A stretch of DNA of 64,000 bases from DASQPR01 sp963797675 (GTDB lineage: Bacteria > Actinomycetota > Actinomycetes > Mycobacteriales > Micromonosporaceae), in NCBI GenBank assembly GCA_963797675.1, contig CAWCQQ010000006.1:310001-374000 (forward strand). The letters are read 5' to 3'. Both the position numbers and the translations under genes were made by a program. The stretch's first letter is position 1. Each line of letters opens with the position of its first letter. Positions 7,740 to 16,900 of this stretch are shown here, one piece after another. Below the pieces are notes generated by a model. It ran no database searches and had not been told where the DNA came from. It saw nothing but the letters and a program-made list of their open reading frames with translations.

Positions 7740-8863
7740 TGCTTCCCTACGGACGGCAGTCGATCTCCGAGGTCGAGATCTCGGCGGTCAGCGACGTTCT
7801 CCGCGGCGACTGGCTGACCACCGGCCCGGCCGTCGCGGCGTTCGAGCAGGCGATCTCGGCGCACGCCGGCGGCGCCGAGTGCGTCTCCGTCACCTCGGGG
7901 ACGGCGGCCCTCCACGTCGCGTACGCCGCCGCCGGGATCCGATCCGGTGACGAGGTCGTGACGAGCCCGATGACGTTCGTGGCGACCGCATCCACGGCGA
8001 TCATGCTCGGTGCCACCGTGGTCTTCGCCGATGTCGAACGCGACACCGGCCTGCTTGACGCCGAGGCGGCCCGCGCGGCCAGCACGTCGCGTACGAAGGT
8101 CATCACGGCCATCGACTACACCGGTCACCCGGCCGACTACGACGCGCTGCGGGTCGTCGCCGACGCGACCGGCGCCCTGCTGATGGACGATGCCGCGCAC
8201 TCGATCGGCACGACCTACCACGGCGCTCCGATCGGCACGATCGCGGACATCACGACGTTCTCGTTCTTTCCGACCAAGAACCTGACCACGGCCGAAGGCG
8301 GTGCGGTGGCGACGGCCAACCCGGAGCTGGCCGCACGCGCGCGGTCGTTCCACAACATCGGCCTGTTCCGGGACAAGTCCCGGTTCCGCAACGAGGTCGA
8401 GGGCGGCTGGCACTACGAGGTGCACGAGTTCGGCCTCAACTACCGCCTGCCGGACGTGCTCTGCGCTCTCGGCACCGTGCAGCTCGGACGGCTGGAGGCC
8501 TTCAAGAAGCGGCGGTCCGAGCTGGTCGCGCGCTACAACGAGCTGCTCGCCGACGTCCAGGGCGTGGCGACACCGGTCCAGCGACCGGACGTCGACCCGG
8601 CCTACCACCTGTATTCGCTGCGGGTCCTCGACGGCCGTCGCCGCGAGTTGTACGACCGGATGCACGAAGCCGGCATCGGCGTGCAGGTCAACTACATCCC
8701 GGTCTACTGGCACCCGGTCTTCGCCGACCTCGGCTACCGCCGCGGCATGTGCCCGAATGCCGAGGCCTACTACGCCGAGCAGCTGTCGCTGCCGCTCTTC
8801 CCCGACCTCACCGACGGCGATCAGGACCGCGTGGTCGACGTCATCCGCACGGTGCTCGGGTAG
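7739..8863 (+). CDS. pseC: UDP-4-amino-4,6-dideoxy-N-acetyl-beta-L-altrosamine transaminase
   Basis: A 374-residue PLP enzyme of the DegT/DnrJ/EryC1 family that aminates C4 of the PseB product. PLP Lys is K180 in FFPTKNLTTAEGGAV and the PLP-ring Asp is at D150 (LLMDDAAHSIG). TSGTAALHVAYAA near residues 52-64 binds the phosphate. The ATG at 7739 overlaps the pseB stop; a longer reading into pseB is possible but not needed. It is co-transcribed with pseB and probably with the genes that follow, up to 13308. The family has many sugar aminotransferases, but the PseB coupling makes PseC the natural reading. Confidence 0.92.
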   Translation: MLPYGRQSISEVEISAVSDVLRGDWLTTGPAVAAFEQAISAHAGGAECVSVTSGTAALHVAYAAAGIRSGDEVVTSPMTFVATASTAIMLGATVVFADVERDTGLLDAEAARAASTSRTKVITAIDYTGHPADYDALRVVADATGALLMDDAAHSIGTTYHGAPIGTIADITTFSFFPTKNLTTAEGGAVATANPELAARARSFHNIGLFRDKSRFRNEVEGGWHYEVHEFGLNYRLPDVLCALGTVQLGRLEAFKKRRSELVARYNELLADVQGVATPVQRPDVDPAYHLYSLRVLDGRRRELYDRMHEAGIGVQVNYIPVYWHPVFADLGYRRGMCPNAEAYYAEQLSLPLFPDLTDGDQDRVVDVIRTVLG

Positions 8864-8875
8864 GGAGACCTGGCA

Positions 8876-9467
8876 GTGCACCACCACAACGATTGGTACG
8901 CCCACGTACGCAAACGTGGCGAGTACGCGGGCGTGCCGACCGTGCCACCACGGCCGCGAGTCCGGGGCCACGCTGCTCGGCCCCGGCTGGTCAGATGTGG
9001 TGCCGCGGCGGCCCGTGGTGATGTTCGCGGCCTGCCTGCGGCGGTTTGCGGATCGCCTACTACGTGGCGGATTTCCGCGCGCATGGCCCTCCGATGTGAC
9101 GGTCGACCGGGTAGTCGTTACGCTCGCTGCGATGGCCGGGATAGCAGCGACACAATCGGAACTCGACGCGGCAACCGCGCTCGCTGCGGCATGCGGCACG
9201 CCGGAGACCACTGTGGACCGAGCGATGTTTCCGAGCGGATATCGCGAAACGGTGCAGCTTGCCGCACGTCGCGGCGCCGAACCGGCCGAAGCGCGTGAAC
9301 AGATCCGTTGGCTGGATGAGACGGTTGCCGAGCGCAACGGTCACCTCAGTCAGGCCGTACGGGACATCCATACCGCCCGCAGATCGATGACGTACCGTTT
9401 GGGCAGCGTACTGACCGGACCGATCCGGATCGTTGCCCGCACCATCCGCAAGGGGAAGCGCCAGTGA
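8876..9467 (+). pseudogene. unidentified protein of about 196 residues, frame broken
   Basis: A coding stretch starts at GTG 8876 (N-terminus HHHNDWYAHVRKRGEYAG) 12 bases after pseC, then continues in another frame from about 8935-8960 to the stop at 9467. The shift needs one extra base, as in other broken genes of this window. The joined protein has no family I recognise. Its C-terminus (MTYRLGSVLTGPIRIVARTI) resembles the tails seen on some actinobacterial glycosyltransferases and methyltransferases, but the catalytic parts of those families are absent. The stop overlaps the next GTG start by 4 bases, so it is part of the pseBC operon. It may be a small accessory protein or a remnant of a longer enzyme. 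Confidence 0.45.
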
Positions 9468-11155
9468 GGCTGCACGTCCAGTCCGAGGACTACGACCGTT
9501 ATCTCGACGCTGCCAGCGTGTTCTGGCGCAACAACACGTTGCCGTCGCCCGACAAGAGCACCGGCTGGATTCTGGTCGAGGCGCTGCACCAGGACATCCG
9601 GGTCACGCTGCGTAACCTGAGCGTCGCAAACGCGCTCCGGCGGATCTTCCCGGCGCCGCTGGCGGTGTTCACCGGCACCGACGAGGACTGGTACGACGCG
9701 TTGTGGAGTGGCTTCGACGTCTCGCTGGTCGAGCGGATGGCCTACGCGTACGGGGCGGATGCCGTGTTCGACATCCACGATCTGGTGAGTCACCGGATCG
9801 CCTCGAACCCGCTCGGTGATCGGGAATACCCCGACCTCACCGTCGCGGGGCGGCGCATCCCGGAGACCGGCACCGGCATCGATCCGGCGCATTTCGACTC
9901 GCTGGTCGACGCGACGACCTGCCGCATCCTGCGGATTCCCAGGCTGTCCGAGGCCGACCGCGGCAGTGAGGCGCATCGCCGGATCACGCGGCGCAGCCTG
10001 GAATTCTCCCGCACGTACGACGCGCTGTTCACCGAACTGCGGCCGGCCGCGCTGATCACCAGCCACGTCGACTACAACCAGTGGGGTCTCGCGGTCGAGA
10101 CGGCGACGCGGTTCTCGGTGCCGGTCGTGCACGTACAGAGCACCGGGACGCTGAAGGCGTACACGGCGTTTCCGGACAAGGCACGCGGCGCGCAGACGTT
10201 CCGCGCCGAACTCACCCACCAGATCGGCGACTTCTTCAACCGGCACGTCTACCCCAACCGCGACGTCATCCGCCGCAGCGCCGAACTCGTTTCGTGGCGC
10301 TCGAAGAGCAATCTCGGACGCCCGTCCTGGTGGCGGGCCGGCAATACGGCCGATCTCGAGGTGCAGACCTCGACGGAACGCCTGGCCATCCGCGCGCATG
10401 CGATGGACCGCTACGGTTTCGACCGCTCCAAGCCGGTCGTGTCGGTGTTCAACCACGCGATCTCCGACGCGCTCGGCACGAACGTGGAACAATTCGACGA
10501 CCTCGGTGCCTGGTTCGAGGAGACGGCCGAGTACGCGGCCAGCCGGACCGATTCGAACTGGCTGCTGCTCGACCATCCGAGCCAGAATCTCTACGACCTG
10601 ACCGGCTTCTTCGACCGGGTCGCCGCGAAGTACGCCCATCTGCCGCACATGGTCTTCCGGCCGAGTCGCGCGTTGACGAAGAACGTGCTGTGGAGCCTCA
10701 CCGACGTCGGCGTCACGGTCCGTGGCAGCATCAGCAACGAACTCCCCGCGTACGGCATCCCGGCGATCCAGGCCGGCTGGTCGGAGTGGAGCGAATGCGG
10801 GCTGTCCCGGGTCGCAACCGACCGCGAGGACTACTGGAAGCAGCTGGATGCGTCGATCGCCGGCACCATCGCGGGCGAGCCCCAGGTGACGGCGGACCAG
10901 ATCGAACGCGCCCGGCTGTTCGCCTGGCTCTACCGCAGCGGCGGCGACGTGCCGTCTCCACTCGTGCAGTACTGGGACGCAGGACAGGGTGACGAGCTGA
11001 TGGTTGCCCTGCGGGTGACCATGGCCGGTCCGGAGAGCGACGGCGATCCGCTGTTCGCATCGGTCCGGCGGATGTGGACGCGGCACGAACCGTTGCTCAC
11101 CCGTTTCGACCTGAGTATGTCGACGCGTGCGCTCGGCGACGAGATGTGGGGTTAG
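9464..11155 (+). CDS. putative glycosyltransferase / capsule-type polysaccharide synthesis protein
   Basis: A 563-residue soluble protein without signal or membrane segments. The middle and C-terminal half carry a GT-B-like pattern: SVFNHAISDALGTN then WLLLDHPSQNLYDLTGFF, and later ALTKNVLWSLTDVGVTVRGS followed by ELPAYGIPAIQAG, which resembles the sugar-nucleotide-binding half of capsule polysaccharide and KpsS/Pse-transferase-like proteins. It is in the pse operon (GTGA overlap with the gene before, 3 bases to the gene after). I infer it transfers pseudaminic acid or another sugar to a surface glycan. No family could be confirmed by eye, so the call is tentative. Confidence 0.45.
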   Translation: MRLHVQSEDYDRYLDAASVFWRNNTLPSPDKSTGWILVEALHQDIRVTLRNLSVANALRRIFPAPLAVFTGTDEDWYDALWSGFDVSLVERMAYAYGADAVFDIHDLVSHRIASNPLGDREYPDLTVAGRRIPETGTGIDPAHFDSLVDATTCRILRIPRLSEADRGSEAHRRITRRSLEFSRTYDALFTELRPAALITSHVDYNQWGLAVETATRFSVPVVHVQSTGTLKAYTAFPDKARGAQTFRAELTHQIGDFFNRHVYPNRDVIRRSAELVSWRSKSNLGRPSWWRAGNTADLEVQTSTERLAIRAHAMDRYGFDRSKPVVSVFNHAISDALGTNVEQFDDLGAWFEETAEYAASRTDSNWLLLDHPSQNLYDLTGFFDRVAAKYAHLPHMVFRPSRALTKNVLWSLTDVGVTVRGSISNELPAYGIPAIQAGWSEWSECGLSRVATDREDYWKQLDASIAGTIAGEPQVTADQIERARLFAWLYRSGGDVPSPLVQYWDAGQGDELMVALRVTMAGPESDGDPLFASVRRMWTRHEPLLTRFDLSMSTRALGDEMWG

Positions 11156-11158
11156 GCG

Positions 11159-12268
11159 ATGACCGTGGTGCATTTCCAGACCGATTTTGATCGGCCGACG
11201 CCGGTACAGACCGTACCCGTGAAGATCACGACCGGCCTCGCCGACGGGCCGGTGCCGATCGTCGACGGGCTCAATCGCGGCGACCGGATCATCGGCCGGT
11301 TCGAGCTGAGCCCGGGCCTGGTCGCCCTGAAGGTCGCGGCCGGGGGAGCGCCGATCCGGGTGACCGTCCGGATCGGCGCCGACGCCGCCACCGCCGCGTT
11401 CGCCCGGCAGCACACGCCGGATTCGGCACCGTCGCCGTACGCGACCCGGCTGATCGTGGTGCGGTCCCAGGGCCAGACCCGCGGTGCCGTCATGCTGGGC
11501 CGCCGGCCATCGGACTTCACGTTCCAGTCGACCGCGGTCGTCTCGTTCGACCTGGCCGCCGAGGATGTCACCGATGACGGCCTGCTGATCGTCGAGCTGG
11601 CCGAAGGCGTCCCGGGTTCGTACGCGGCCTGCGGTCTGCGGCTCGACGCGATCGAACTCGCCCCGGCCGGTCCGGCGCCGCAGTCCGCCGGCCTCCTCAC
11701 CGCAGCACAGCTGATCGAGCGCGGCCTGGCCAGCACCGGTGTGCCGGCCGCGAACGGTACGGCCGAGCTGACCTCGGACGAGTTCGTGGTGGTACCGCGT
11801 GGCAAGACGCCGACGTGGACGCTCCGGGCCGGCCTGGCACGATCGGTGACGCCCGATCCGCTGCGCCCGAAGCCCGGACCGCTGCTGGCCGCCCGGCCGA
11901 CCGGTTCGGCCGCGCCGCGGGTCCGGGAGAAGATGCTCGCACTCGGCCGCCGCAAGGCCGGTGACGCACGCTTCCGGGCGATCCAGCGCGCCCGCCACGC
12001 CGGGGTGCGGCTGCTCTCGCGCCTGTTCGTCGCGCCGATCGCATGGGTGCTGGCCGGCATCTGGTTCCGGACCGGCCGGGTCACCGCCGCGATCACGCCG
12101 GTCTCCGGGGCACCGACGATGGTGTGCATCGTTCGCCGCAACGGTCGCCGTCTCACCGTCACCGCACCGGCCGCCATTCACGAACCGGCGGTGGTCCGGC
12201 TGGAAGCCCGGCGGTTCCTCGGATTCATGCCCGCCTGGCGACTCCAATCGGCCCGGATCGACGCGTGA
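11159..12268 (+). CDS. hypothetical protein in surface-glycan operon
   Basis: A 369-residue protein that I do not recognise. The first 170 residues are beta-rich with repeated alternation (for example VKITTGLADGPVPIVDGL, DRIIGRFELSPGLVALKV), suggesting a beta-sandwich that might bind carbohydrate; a basic, Pro/Arg-rich stretch at about 235-285 follows, then a hydrophobic segment near 285-310 (LLSRLFVAPIAWVLAGIWF) and a beta-rich end. There is no N-terminal signal peptide. It starts 3 bases after the preceding gene and its stop overlaps the next start by 4 bases (GTGA), so it is translated together with the putative glycosyltransferase and the beta-helix protein. A role in glycan assembly is inferred only from context. 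Confidence 0.55.
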   Translation: MTVVHFQTDFDRPTPVQTVPVKITTGLADGPVPIVDGLNRGDRIIGRFELSPGLVALKVAAGGAPIRVTVRIGADAATAAFARQHTPDSAPSPYATRLIVVRSQGQTRGAVMLGRRPSDFTFQSTAVVSFDLAAEDVTDDGLLIVELAEGVPGSYAACGLRLDAIELAPAGPAPQSAGLLTAAQLIERGLASTGVPAANGTAELTSDEFVVVPRGKTPTWTLRAGLARSVTPDPLRPKPGPLLAARPTGSAAPRVREKMLALGRRKAGDARFRAIQRARHAGVRLLSRLFVAPIAWVLAGIWFRTGRVTAAITPVSGAPTMVCIVRRNGRRLTVTAPAAIHEPAVVRLEARRFLGFMPAWRLQSARIDA

Positions 12269-13308
12269 GGCTGGGCGTCTCGCCGGCCGACGGAGCGCCG
12301 AACCGCGAGGCGATCCAGCACGCGCTGGACACCACCGGACGCGCCGTACTGCCGCCGGGCCGGACCCCGATCACCGGCGGACTCGTGCTGCGCGACGGCG
12401 CGACGCTGCGCGGGGCCCGCGGCATCGGCGCGCCCCGATCGATCCTGGTCGGTACGGCGGCGACCAGCGATCCGCTGATTCACGTGCTCGGCAGCCGCGT
12501 CCGGGTGTCCCGCCTCGGGATCGAGGTCCCGTCGGCGACCCCGGGCATCCACGACGGCGCCCGCTGGACCGCAATCACGGTCGGCGACTACCTCTATCCG
12601 GTGGTGCCGTCCTGGATCGAGAACATCCGCCTGGACGGCTTGCGGATCGCGCGCGCCGGACGGTGCCCGGCGAACACGATCGCGGTGATGGGCGCCGTTC
12701 GCGACGTCGTCGTGGACGCCATCGAGATCATCGGTGGCGGCACGGGGGTCGCCGTCCACTGGGGAGCCGTCGCGGCGTCGGTCGCCGAGATCACCGGCCC
12801 GTCGTACCATCCACATCATTTGAGCGTGCGGGACCTGCGGGTCGACCGCGCGTTCGAAGGGTTCTATCTCAGCTCCGTGCACGACGTCGCGGTGTCGAAC
12901 GTGCGGTGCACGGACGTGGAGATCGGGTTCCGGCTGCTGCCCGGTGACAACGCCGACCGGTTCCACGAGGATCCGGACGCATCCCAGGTCAGCCAGCGGA
13001 TCTCGGTGTCGGACTGCACGGTGGTGTGGTGCGGACCGTACGGCGCGCGGATCGCCGGATGGGGCCGCAGCGAGGTCGATCGCGCGATCCGGCAGCTGCC
13101 GTACCGGGACGTCACGATCTCGTCATGCGCGTTCACGGCCGGGCCGGAGATCACGAGTACGCCGATCCGAGCGCCCCGCGCATCGGTCGTGGTGGAGAAC
13201 GCCGAAGCGGTCCGGTTCACAAAAATCGCGCTGGACGACAGCGTCGCGGCCGCCACGATCGACGGCGCACCGGTCGACCTCGATGCGCTGCTGGCACCGG
13301 CGCGCTAG
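12265..13308 (+). CDS. right-handed beta-helix protein (pectate-lyase-like fold)
   Basis: A 347-residue protein starting at a GTG that overlaps the preceding stop. The N-terminus reads LGVSPADGAPNREAIQHAL, then GRAVLPPGRTPITGGLVL and DGATLRGARGI. This is the usual start of pectate-lyase-3/GH55-like beta-helices (D-x-T-x-A-I-Q ... VxxPxGxYxI ... G). Successive strands in IRLDGLRIA, VVVDAIEIIGGGTGV, LSVRDLRVD and VAVSNVRCTDVEIG have the periodic turn pattern of a parallel beta-helix. No signal peptide is visible, so it is probably cytoplasmic or exported by an unusual route. It is the last gene of the pseBC operon. A polysaccharide-modifying enzyme (epimerase, lyase or hydrolase) is possible; catalytic residues could not be assigned. 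Confidence 0.55.
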   Translation: MRLGVSPADGAPNREAIQHALDTTGRAVLPPGRTPITGGLVLRDGATLRGARGIGAPRSILVGTAATSDPLIHVLGSRVRVSRLGIEVPSATPGIHDGARWTAITVGDYLYPVVPSWIENIRLDGLRIARAGRCPANTIAVMGAVRDVVVDAIEIIGGGTGVAVHWGAVAASVAEITGPSYHPHHLSVRDLRVDRAFEGFYLSSVHDVAVSNVRCTDVEIGFRLLPGDNADRFHEDPDASQVSQRISVSDCTVVWCGPYGARIAGWGRSEVDRAIRQLPYRDVTISSCAFTAGPEITSTPIRAPRASVVVENAEAVRFTKIALDDSVAAATIDGAPVDLDALLAPAR

Positions 13309-13339
13309 CCGTGGACCGTCGCGCCGATCGTGAACGGCG

Positions 13340-14335
13340 CTAGCGGTCGGCGGTCACGTAGTCGGTGTCGGGCAGGTCCCGGCCGACCGAGTTCCTCTGG
13401 TCCGCGCCGAGGTTGATCGTGTCGAACGCGACCAGGAACGGCGGCCGGTGCTGGCTGGCGTCGTAGAGCCGACCGATGTACTCGCCGAGAAGCCCCAGGC
13501 ACACCAGCTGGACGCCGCCGAGGAGCAGGACCGCGATGTAGAGCGATGTCCAGCCCGGAACCACAACGCCGCTCAGATAGGCGACCAGGCCGGAGATCAT
13601 CAGGGCGATGCAGACCACGAAGCTGATCAGGCCGAGCCAGGTCGCGAACCGCAGCGGCGCCGCGGAGAAGCTGGTGATGCTGTCCACGCTGAGGCGGATC
13701 ATCTTGCTGAGCGGGTATTTCGTCTCGCCGGCGACACGCTTCTCCCGTACGTACTCCACCGTGCCGCTCGTGAAACCCAGCGACGGTACGAGCAGGCGGT
13801 AGACCGGCCGGCGGTCGGGCAACTGCACCAGGACGTTGACCACGTCGCGGCTCAGCAGCCGGAAGTCGCCGCCCTGGTCGGTGATCCAGTCGCCGACCAT
13901 CTTGCGGGCGATCCGGTAGTACAGCCCCGCGGTGATCCGCTTGAACGGGGTGTCGCTGGTGCGGTCGCTGCGCACGCCGTAGACCACATCGAGGTTCTGG
14001 GACTGGGCGAGCGCGAGCATCTCGACGATCGTCTCCGGCGGGTCCTGCAGATCCGCGTCGATGCTGACCACGTAGTCGTACTGCGCGGCGTTCAGGCCGG
14101 CCGACAGCGCGACCTGGTGCCCGACGTTGCGGCGCAACTTGACGATGCGCAGCTGCGGCCAGCCGGCCCGGATCGCCATCAGCCGGGCCACGGTCGCGTC
14201 CTTGCTGCCGTCGTCGACCGCGACCACCTCGTAGGTGATGTTGAGCCCGTCGAGTACGGGGCGGAGCCGGGCGACGAAGTGGTCGACCGCTTCGGCCTCG
14301 TTGTACATGGGTGTCACGACGGAGAGCGTGGTCAC
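13340..14335 (-). CDS. polyprenyl-phosphate glycosyltransferase, GT2 family (GtrB/DPM1-like)
   Basis: A 331-residue GT2 enzyme predicted to transfer a sugar from a nucleotide sugar to undecaprenyl or polyprenyl phosphate at the membrane. The N-terminal GT-A domain has SVVTPMYNEAEAVDHFV, VVAVDDGSKDAT and the SIDADLQDPPE metal-binding motif; RRNVGHQVALSAGLNAA is typical of GtrB/YkcC-type proteins. Two C-terminal membrane helices lie near residues 232-254 and 265-288, ending with LLGEYIGRLYDASQHRP, a hallmark of this subgroup. It is transcribed on the minus strand just after the large GT-C-like gene (73 bases apart) and converges with the pse operon. A polyprenyl-linked sugar made here would serve the GT-C enzyme. 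Confidence 0.88.
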   Translation of the reverse strand: MTTLSVVTPMYNEAEAVDHFVARLRPVLDGLNITYEVVAVDDGSKDATVARLMAIRAGWPQLRIVKLRRNVGHQVALSAGLNAAQYDYVVSIDADLQDPPETIVEMLALAQSQNLDVVYGVRSDRTSDTPFKRITAGLYYRIARKMVGDWITDQGGDFRLLSRDVVNVLVQLPDRRPVYRLLVPSLGFTSGTVEYVREKRVAGETKYPLSKMIRLSVDSITSFSAAPLRFATWLGLISFVVCIALMISGLVAYLSGVVVPGWTSLYIAVLLLGGVQLVCLGLLGEYIGRLYDASQHRPPFLVAFDTINLGADQRNSVGRDLPDTDYVTADR

Positions 14336-14408
14336 GGTGGCAAGCCTATCTTCGGTAATGGACGCGGCTGGATCCGGCCGGAATCCGCCGAGTTGATCTC
14401 GGAAGCGC

Positions 14409-16715
14409 CTAGTTGATCTCGTAAACGGAGACGCCGGTGGCCTGGAATCGCAGCGTCGCGACCGAAGCTAGCGCCGGATTCACCGCGGTGCCAACGACGA
14501 CCAGCCACCGTACGCCGTGGTCGGCCGCGAGCGCGGCCACGTTGGCGGCGGTCGGTGCGGTGAACACCGCGTCGTTTTCGGCCAGCAGCGCGGGATCCCA
14601 GTACGGCCCGCCGGTCTGGTTCTTGTATGGCGTGGCGCCCATCAGTGCCCGTTCGGTGTACGCCCAGCCTTGGACGAGCACACGCCGCTCGCTGTATCCG
14701 GAGACCCAGAAGTCGCGCGGGTCACAGGGCGATGCCGGGAACGCCCGGCAGTGCTCGTTGGTCGCGATGATGTCGTCCGGGCTGGAGTTGTCCCGCAGCC
14801 AGTGCATCGCGGCGATGCCACCGTCCGGGATGGACTGCTTGCCGGCGATCGCGTTGCGCCGGTCATCCGATGTGACGAATGTCCGGAATATCTGTGCGTG
14901 CGACACGAGCAGAGGCGCGGTCGTCGCGATCGCCATGATCGCGATCGCACCGACCGCGGTACGTCGGCCGAGGCCCTTGCGGATCGCGAAGACCCAGACG
15001 CCGACGGCCAGGACCGCCAGGATCGCGATCAGGAGCGCGAACGGCTCGGTCACCTTGATCAGCTGGTGCGCACCGGTCGGGGCGTTGCGGCCGATCGTGT
15101 CCTGCACCGTGTAGATCGCAGCGGCGCCGAGCACGACCGCGGCGACCCAGAGTGTGATCCGTTCACGTCGCCGGGTGCCGCGTTCGCCGCGGAGGTCGAC
15201 CAGCGCGGCGAGGCCGATCGCGACCGCGAGGGCGACGTACGGGCGCGACGAGACGACGAAGTAGTACTGGCTGAGGTTCGGGTGGGCGAACGCGAAGACC
15301 GCACCGATACCGGCCGCGCCGATACCGAAGATCAACCAGGCGGCGGTGTCGCGGCGTCGTTCGCGGGTTGCCATGCCGAGCGCTCCGAACCAGACGATCG
15401 CCCAGGTCAGGAGCGTCAGCAGGCAGATCGCGAGCATTTTGCCCCAGGGGTTTGCGGGCGTCTCGGGGCCGAGCAGCAACGTGCCGAGGACGACCCGTTT
15501 CGCGGTCACCAGCGGCGACACGATCATGCCCTCGGTGCCGCCGCCGAACAGCACGAACTGCGCGAACGCCAGCCAGACGGCGACCACGCCGAGGACCCAC
15601 AGGATCACCCCCGGGCGCCGCGTGAGGATCATCTGCGCGATCAGCACGAACACCGCGCCGCAGACGAGCAGGGGGAGGTACGTCGCCTTGGCGCCGGCCA
15701 CCGCGCCCGCCGTCATCGCGAGCACGATCCACGGGCCGATCCGGCGCCCGTACGTGCCGTGCAGGATGCCGACCAGGACGAGGATGAGTCCGGCGAAGAT
15801 CGCGTTCGCGTATGCCTCGGTCGGGCTCAGCCACGCGTAGTCCAGCGGCGACAGCGACGGCGCGGCGACACTCCATCCGAACGGTGAGGTGACGGTGGCG
15901 CTGAGCGCGAGCAGGATGGCGACCATGCCGGGCCACGAGCGGTGGGTGAACTTCTTCGCGATCGCGATCATCAGGATGCCGAACGCGGCGAGGGCCGGCA
16001 GCGCGATCAGGCGGGTGATCAGGACCAGCGGGTCGATGCCGGTGATCCAGCTCGCGGAGGCGATGTGCGCGTAGACGTACCAGTGGTAGTTGAGGGGCTG
16101 GCCGGTGACGTACGGGATCTGGGCGGGGAAGTGGTTCTTCAACTCACCGGTGAGCGCGAGGTGGAACGGGATGTCGATGTACGGGTCGTTCGCGGCCTTG
16201 CCGCTGAGACCTTCGACTCGGTACATCGTCCACGCGGAGTAGACCATGATGTAGGTCCAGGCGATGGCGTAGAAGACCGTCTCGCCGATCGACTGCCGCC
16301 GGCCGGATCCACGCCAGTGCCGACGCAGCGGCGGAACGGCCGCGAAGATCGCGTACGTCAGCAGCGGCCATGCGATCACGGCGAGCGGGGCGTCGAGTGC
16401 GCGGCAGATCACGTACACCGGGAGTTCGACGGCGAAGCCGAGTGTCGTACCGGCGGCGAGGTCGACCGCGATATGTCCGGAGCGTCCGAGCAGTCCACGC
16501 CAGATCAGAGCGCCGGGCAGTGCGATGCCGAGGATCGAATAGACCGCGAACATCGCGATGTCGTGGGCTGATACGCCGTAGTAGCTGAGCGTCGCGGCGG
16601 TGCCGATCAGCAGAACCGCGGCAACCGCCCATCCGGGCGTGAACCAGGCGTCGGGCCGCTCCGGCGCTTCCTCGTCAATATCGGTCTGCGTAGCGGTAAC
16701 CGTCGCGCTAGCCAT
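14409..16715 (-). CDS. large multi-pass membrane protein, probable GT-C glycosyltransferase
   Basis: A 768-residue protein with about a dozen hydrophobic helices (for example WAVAAVLLIGTAATLSYYGV, IVLAMTAGAVAGAKATYLPL, PFALLIAILAVLAVGVWVFA) followed by a soluble C-terminal domain of roughly 150 residues. A cluster after the first helices, AANDPYIDIPFHLALTGEL, has the acidic residues in an external loop that GT-C enzymes use to bind a polyprenyl-linked donor, and NYHWYVYAHIA is a common companion. The start at 16715 is favoured by an AGGAAAG site; longer readings lack one. It lies upstream of the polyprenyl-phosphate GT2 gene, the classical donor/transferase pairing. Exact acceptor is unknown. 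It might alternatively be a polymerase or flippase-like protein, but the loop motif favours GT-C. Confidence 0.65.
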   Translation of the reverse strand: MASATVTATQTDIDEEAPERPDAWFTPGWAVAAVLLIGTAATLSYYGVSAHDIAMFAVYSILGIALPGALIWRGLLGRSGHIAVDLAAGTTLGFAVELPVYVICRALDAPLAVIAWPLLTYAIFAAVPPLRRHWRGSGRRQSIGETVFYAIAWTYIMVYSAWTMYRVEGLSGKAANDPYIDIPFHLALTGELKNHFPAQIPYVTGQPLNYHWYVYAHIASASWITGIDPLVLITRLIALPALAAFGILMIAIAKKFTHRSWPGMVAILLALSATVTSPFGWSVAAPSLSPLDYAWLSPTEAYANAIFAGLILVLVGILHGTYGRRIGPWIVLAMTAGAVAGAKATYLPLLVCGAVFVLIAQMILTRRPGVILWVLGVVAVWLAFAQFVLFGGGTEGMIVSPLVTAKRVVLGTLLLGPETPANPWGKMLAICLLTLLTWAIVWFGALGMATRERRRDTAAWLIFGIGAAGIGAVFAFAHPNLSQYYFVVSSRPYVALAVAIGLAALVDLRGERGTRRRERITLWVAAVVLGAAAIYTVQDTIGRNAPTGAHQLIKVTEPFALLIAILAVLAVGVWVFAIRKGLGRRTAVGAIAIMAIATTAPLLVSHAQIFRTFVTSDDRRNAIAGKQSIPDGGIAAMHWLRDNSSPDDIIATNEHCRAFPASPCDPRDFWVSGYSERRVLVQGWAYTERALMGATPYKNQTGGPYWDPALLAENDAVFTAPTAANVAALAADHGVRWLVVVGTAVNPALASVATLRFQATGVSVYEIN

Positions 16716-16857
16716 GATGTACTTTCCTGCCGGTCCGTTGGCCCCGTGCCACTGGCCCGGACAACCTAGCCTGAGACCGAATCTTGTGACAACCCGGTCT
16801 CCGTACCGTCTCATGATTGTTTGCTATTCGTTGTCGGGATTCGCCGACCGCACAGAA

Positions 16858-16890
16858 GTCCGGGAAGGAGCCGACGGCTCCTTCCCGGAC
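16858..16890 (-). terminator. hairpin terminator after GH87 gene 1
   Basis: A perfect 15-bp stem, GTCCGGGAAGGAGCC at 16858-16872 with its complement at 16876-16890 and a 3-base loop. It is 10 bases beyond the stop of the GH87-type gene on the minus strand. It also lies downstream-facing to nothing on the plus strand, so it most likely serves the minus-strand gene. Confidence 0.8.
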
Positions 16891-16900
16891 CGTTATAACG

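Noticed and set aside
7619..9337. A 572-codon minus-strand frame opposite pseC
   Set aside because: Antisense of pseB end and pseC; no family pattern.
9350..12247. A 965-codon open frame on the minus strand opposite the putative glycosyltransferase and its neighbour
   Set aside because: It is rich in Arg, Gly, His and Gln with no domain pattern, the usual shadow of a high-GC gene on the opposite strand. The plus-strand genes have good overlaps and sensible hydrophobic cores.
14409..16814. A longer GT-C-like protein starting at 16814
   Set aside because: The additional 33 residues are Arg/Gly-rich and untypical of a membrane protein N-terminus, and the ATG at 16715 has the AGGAAAG site.
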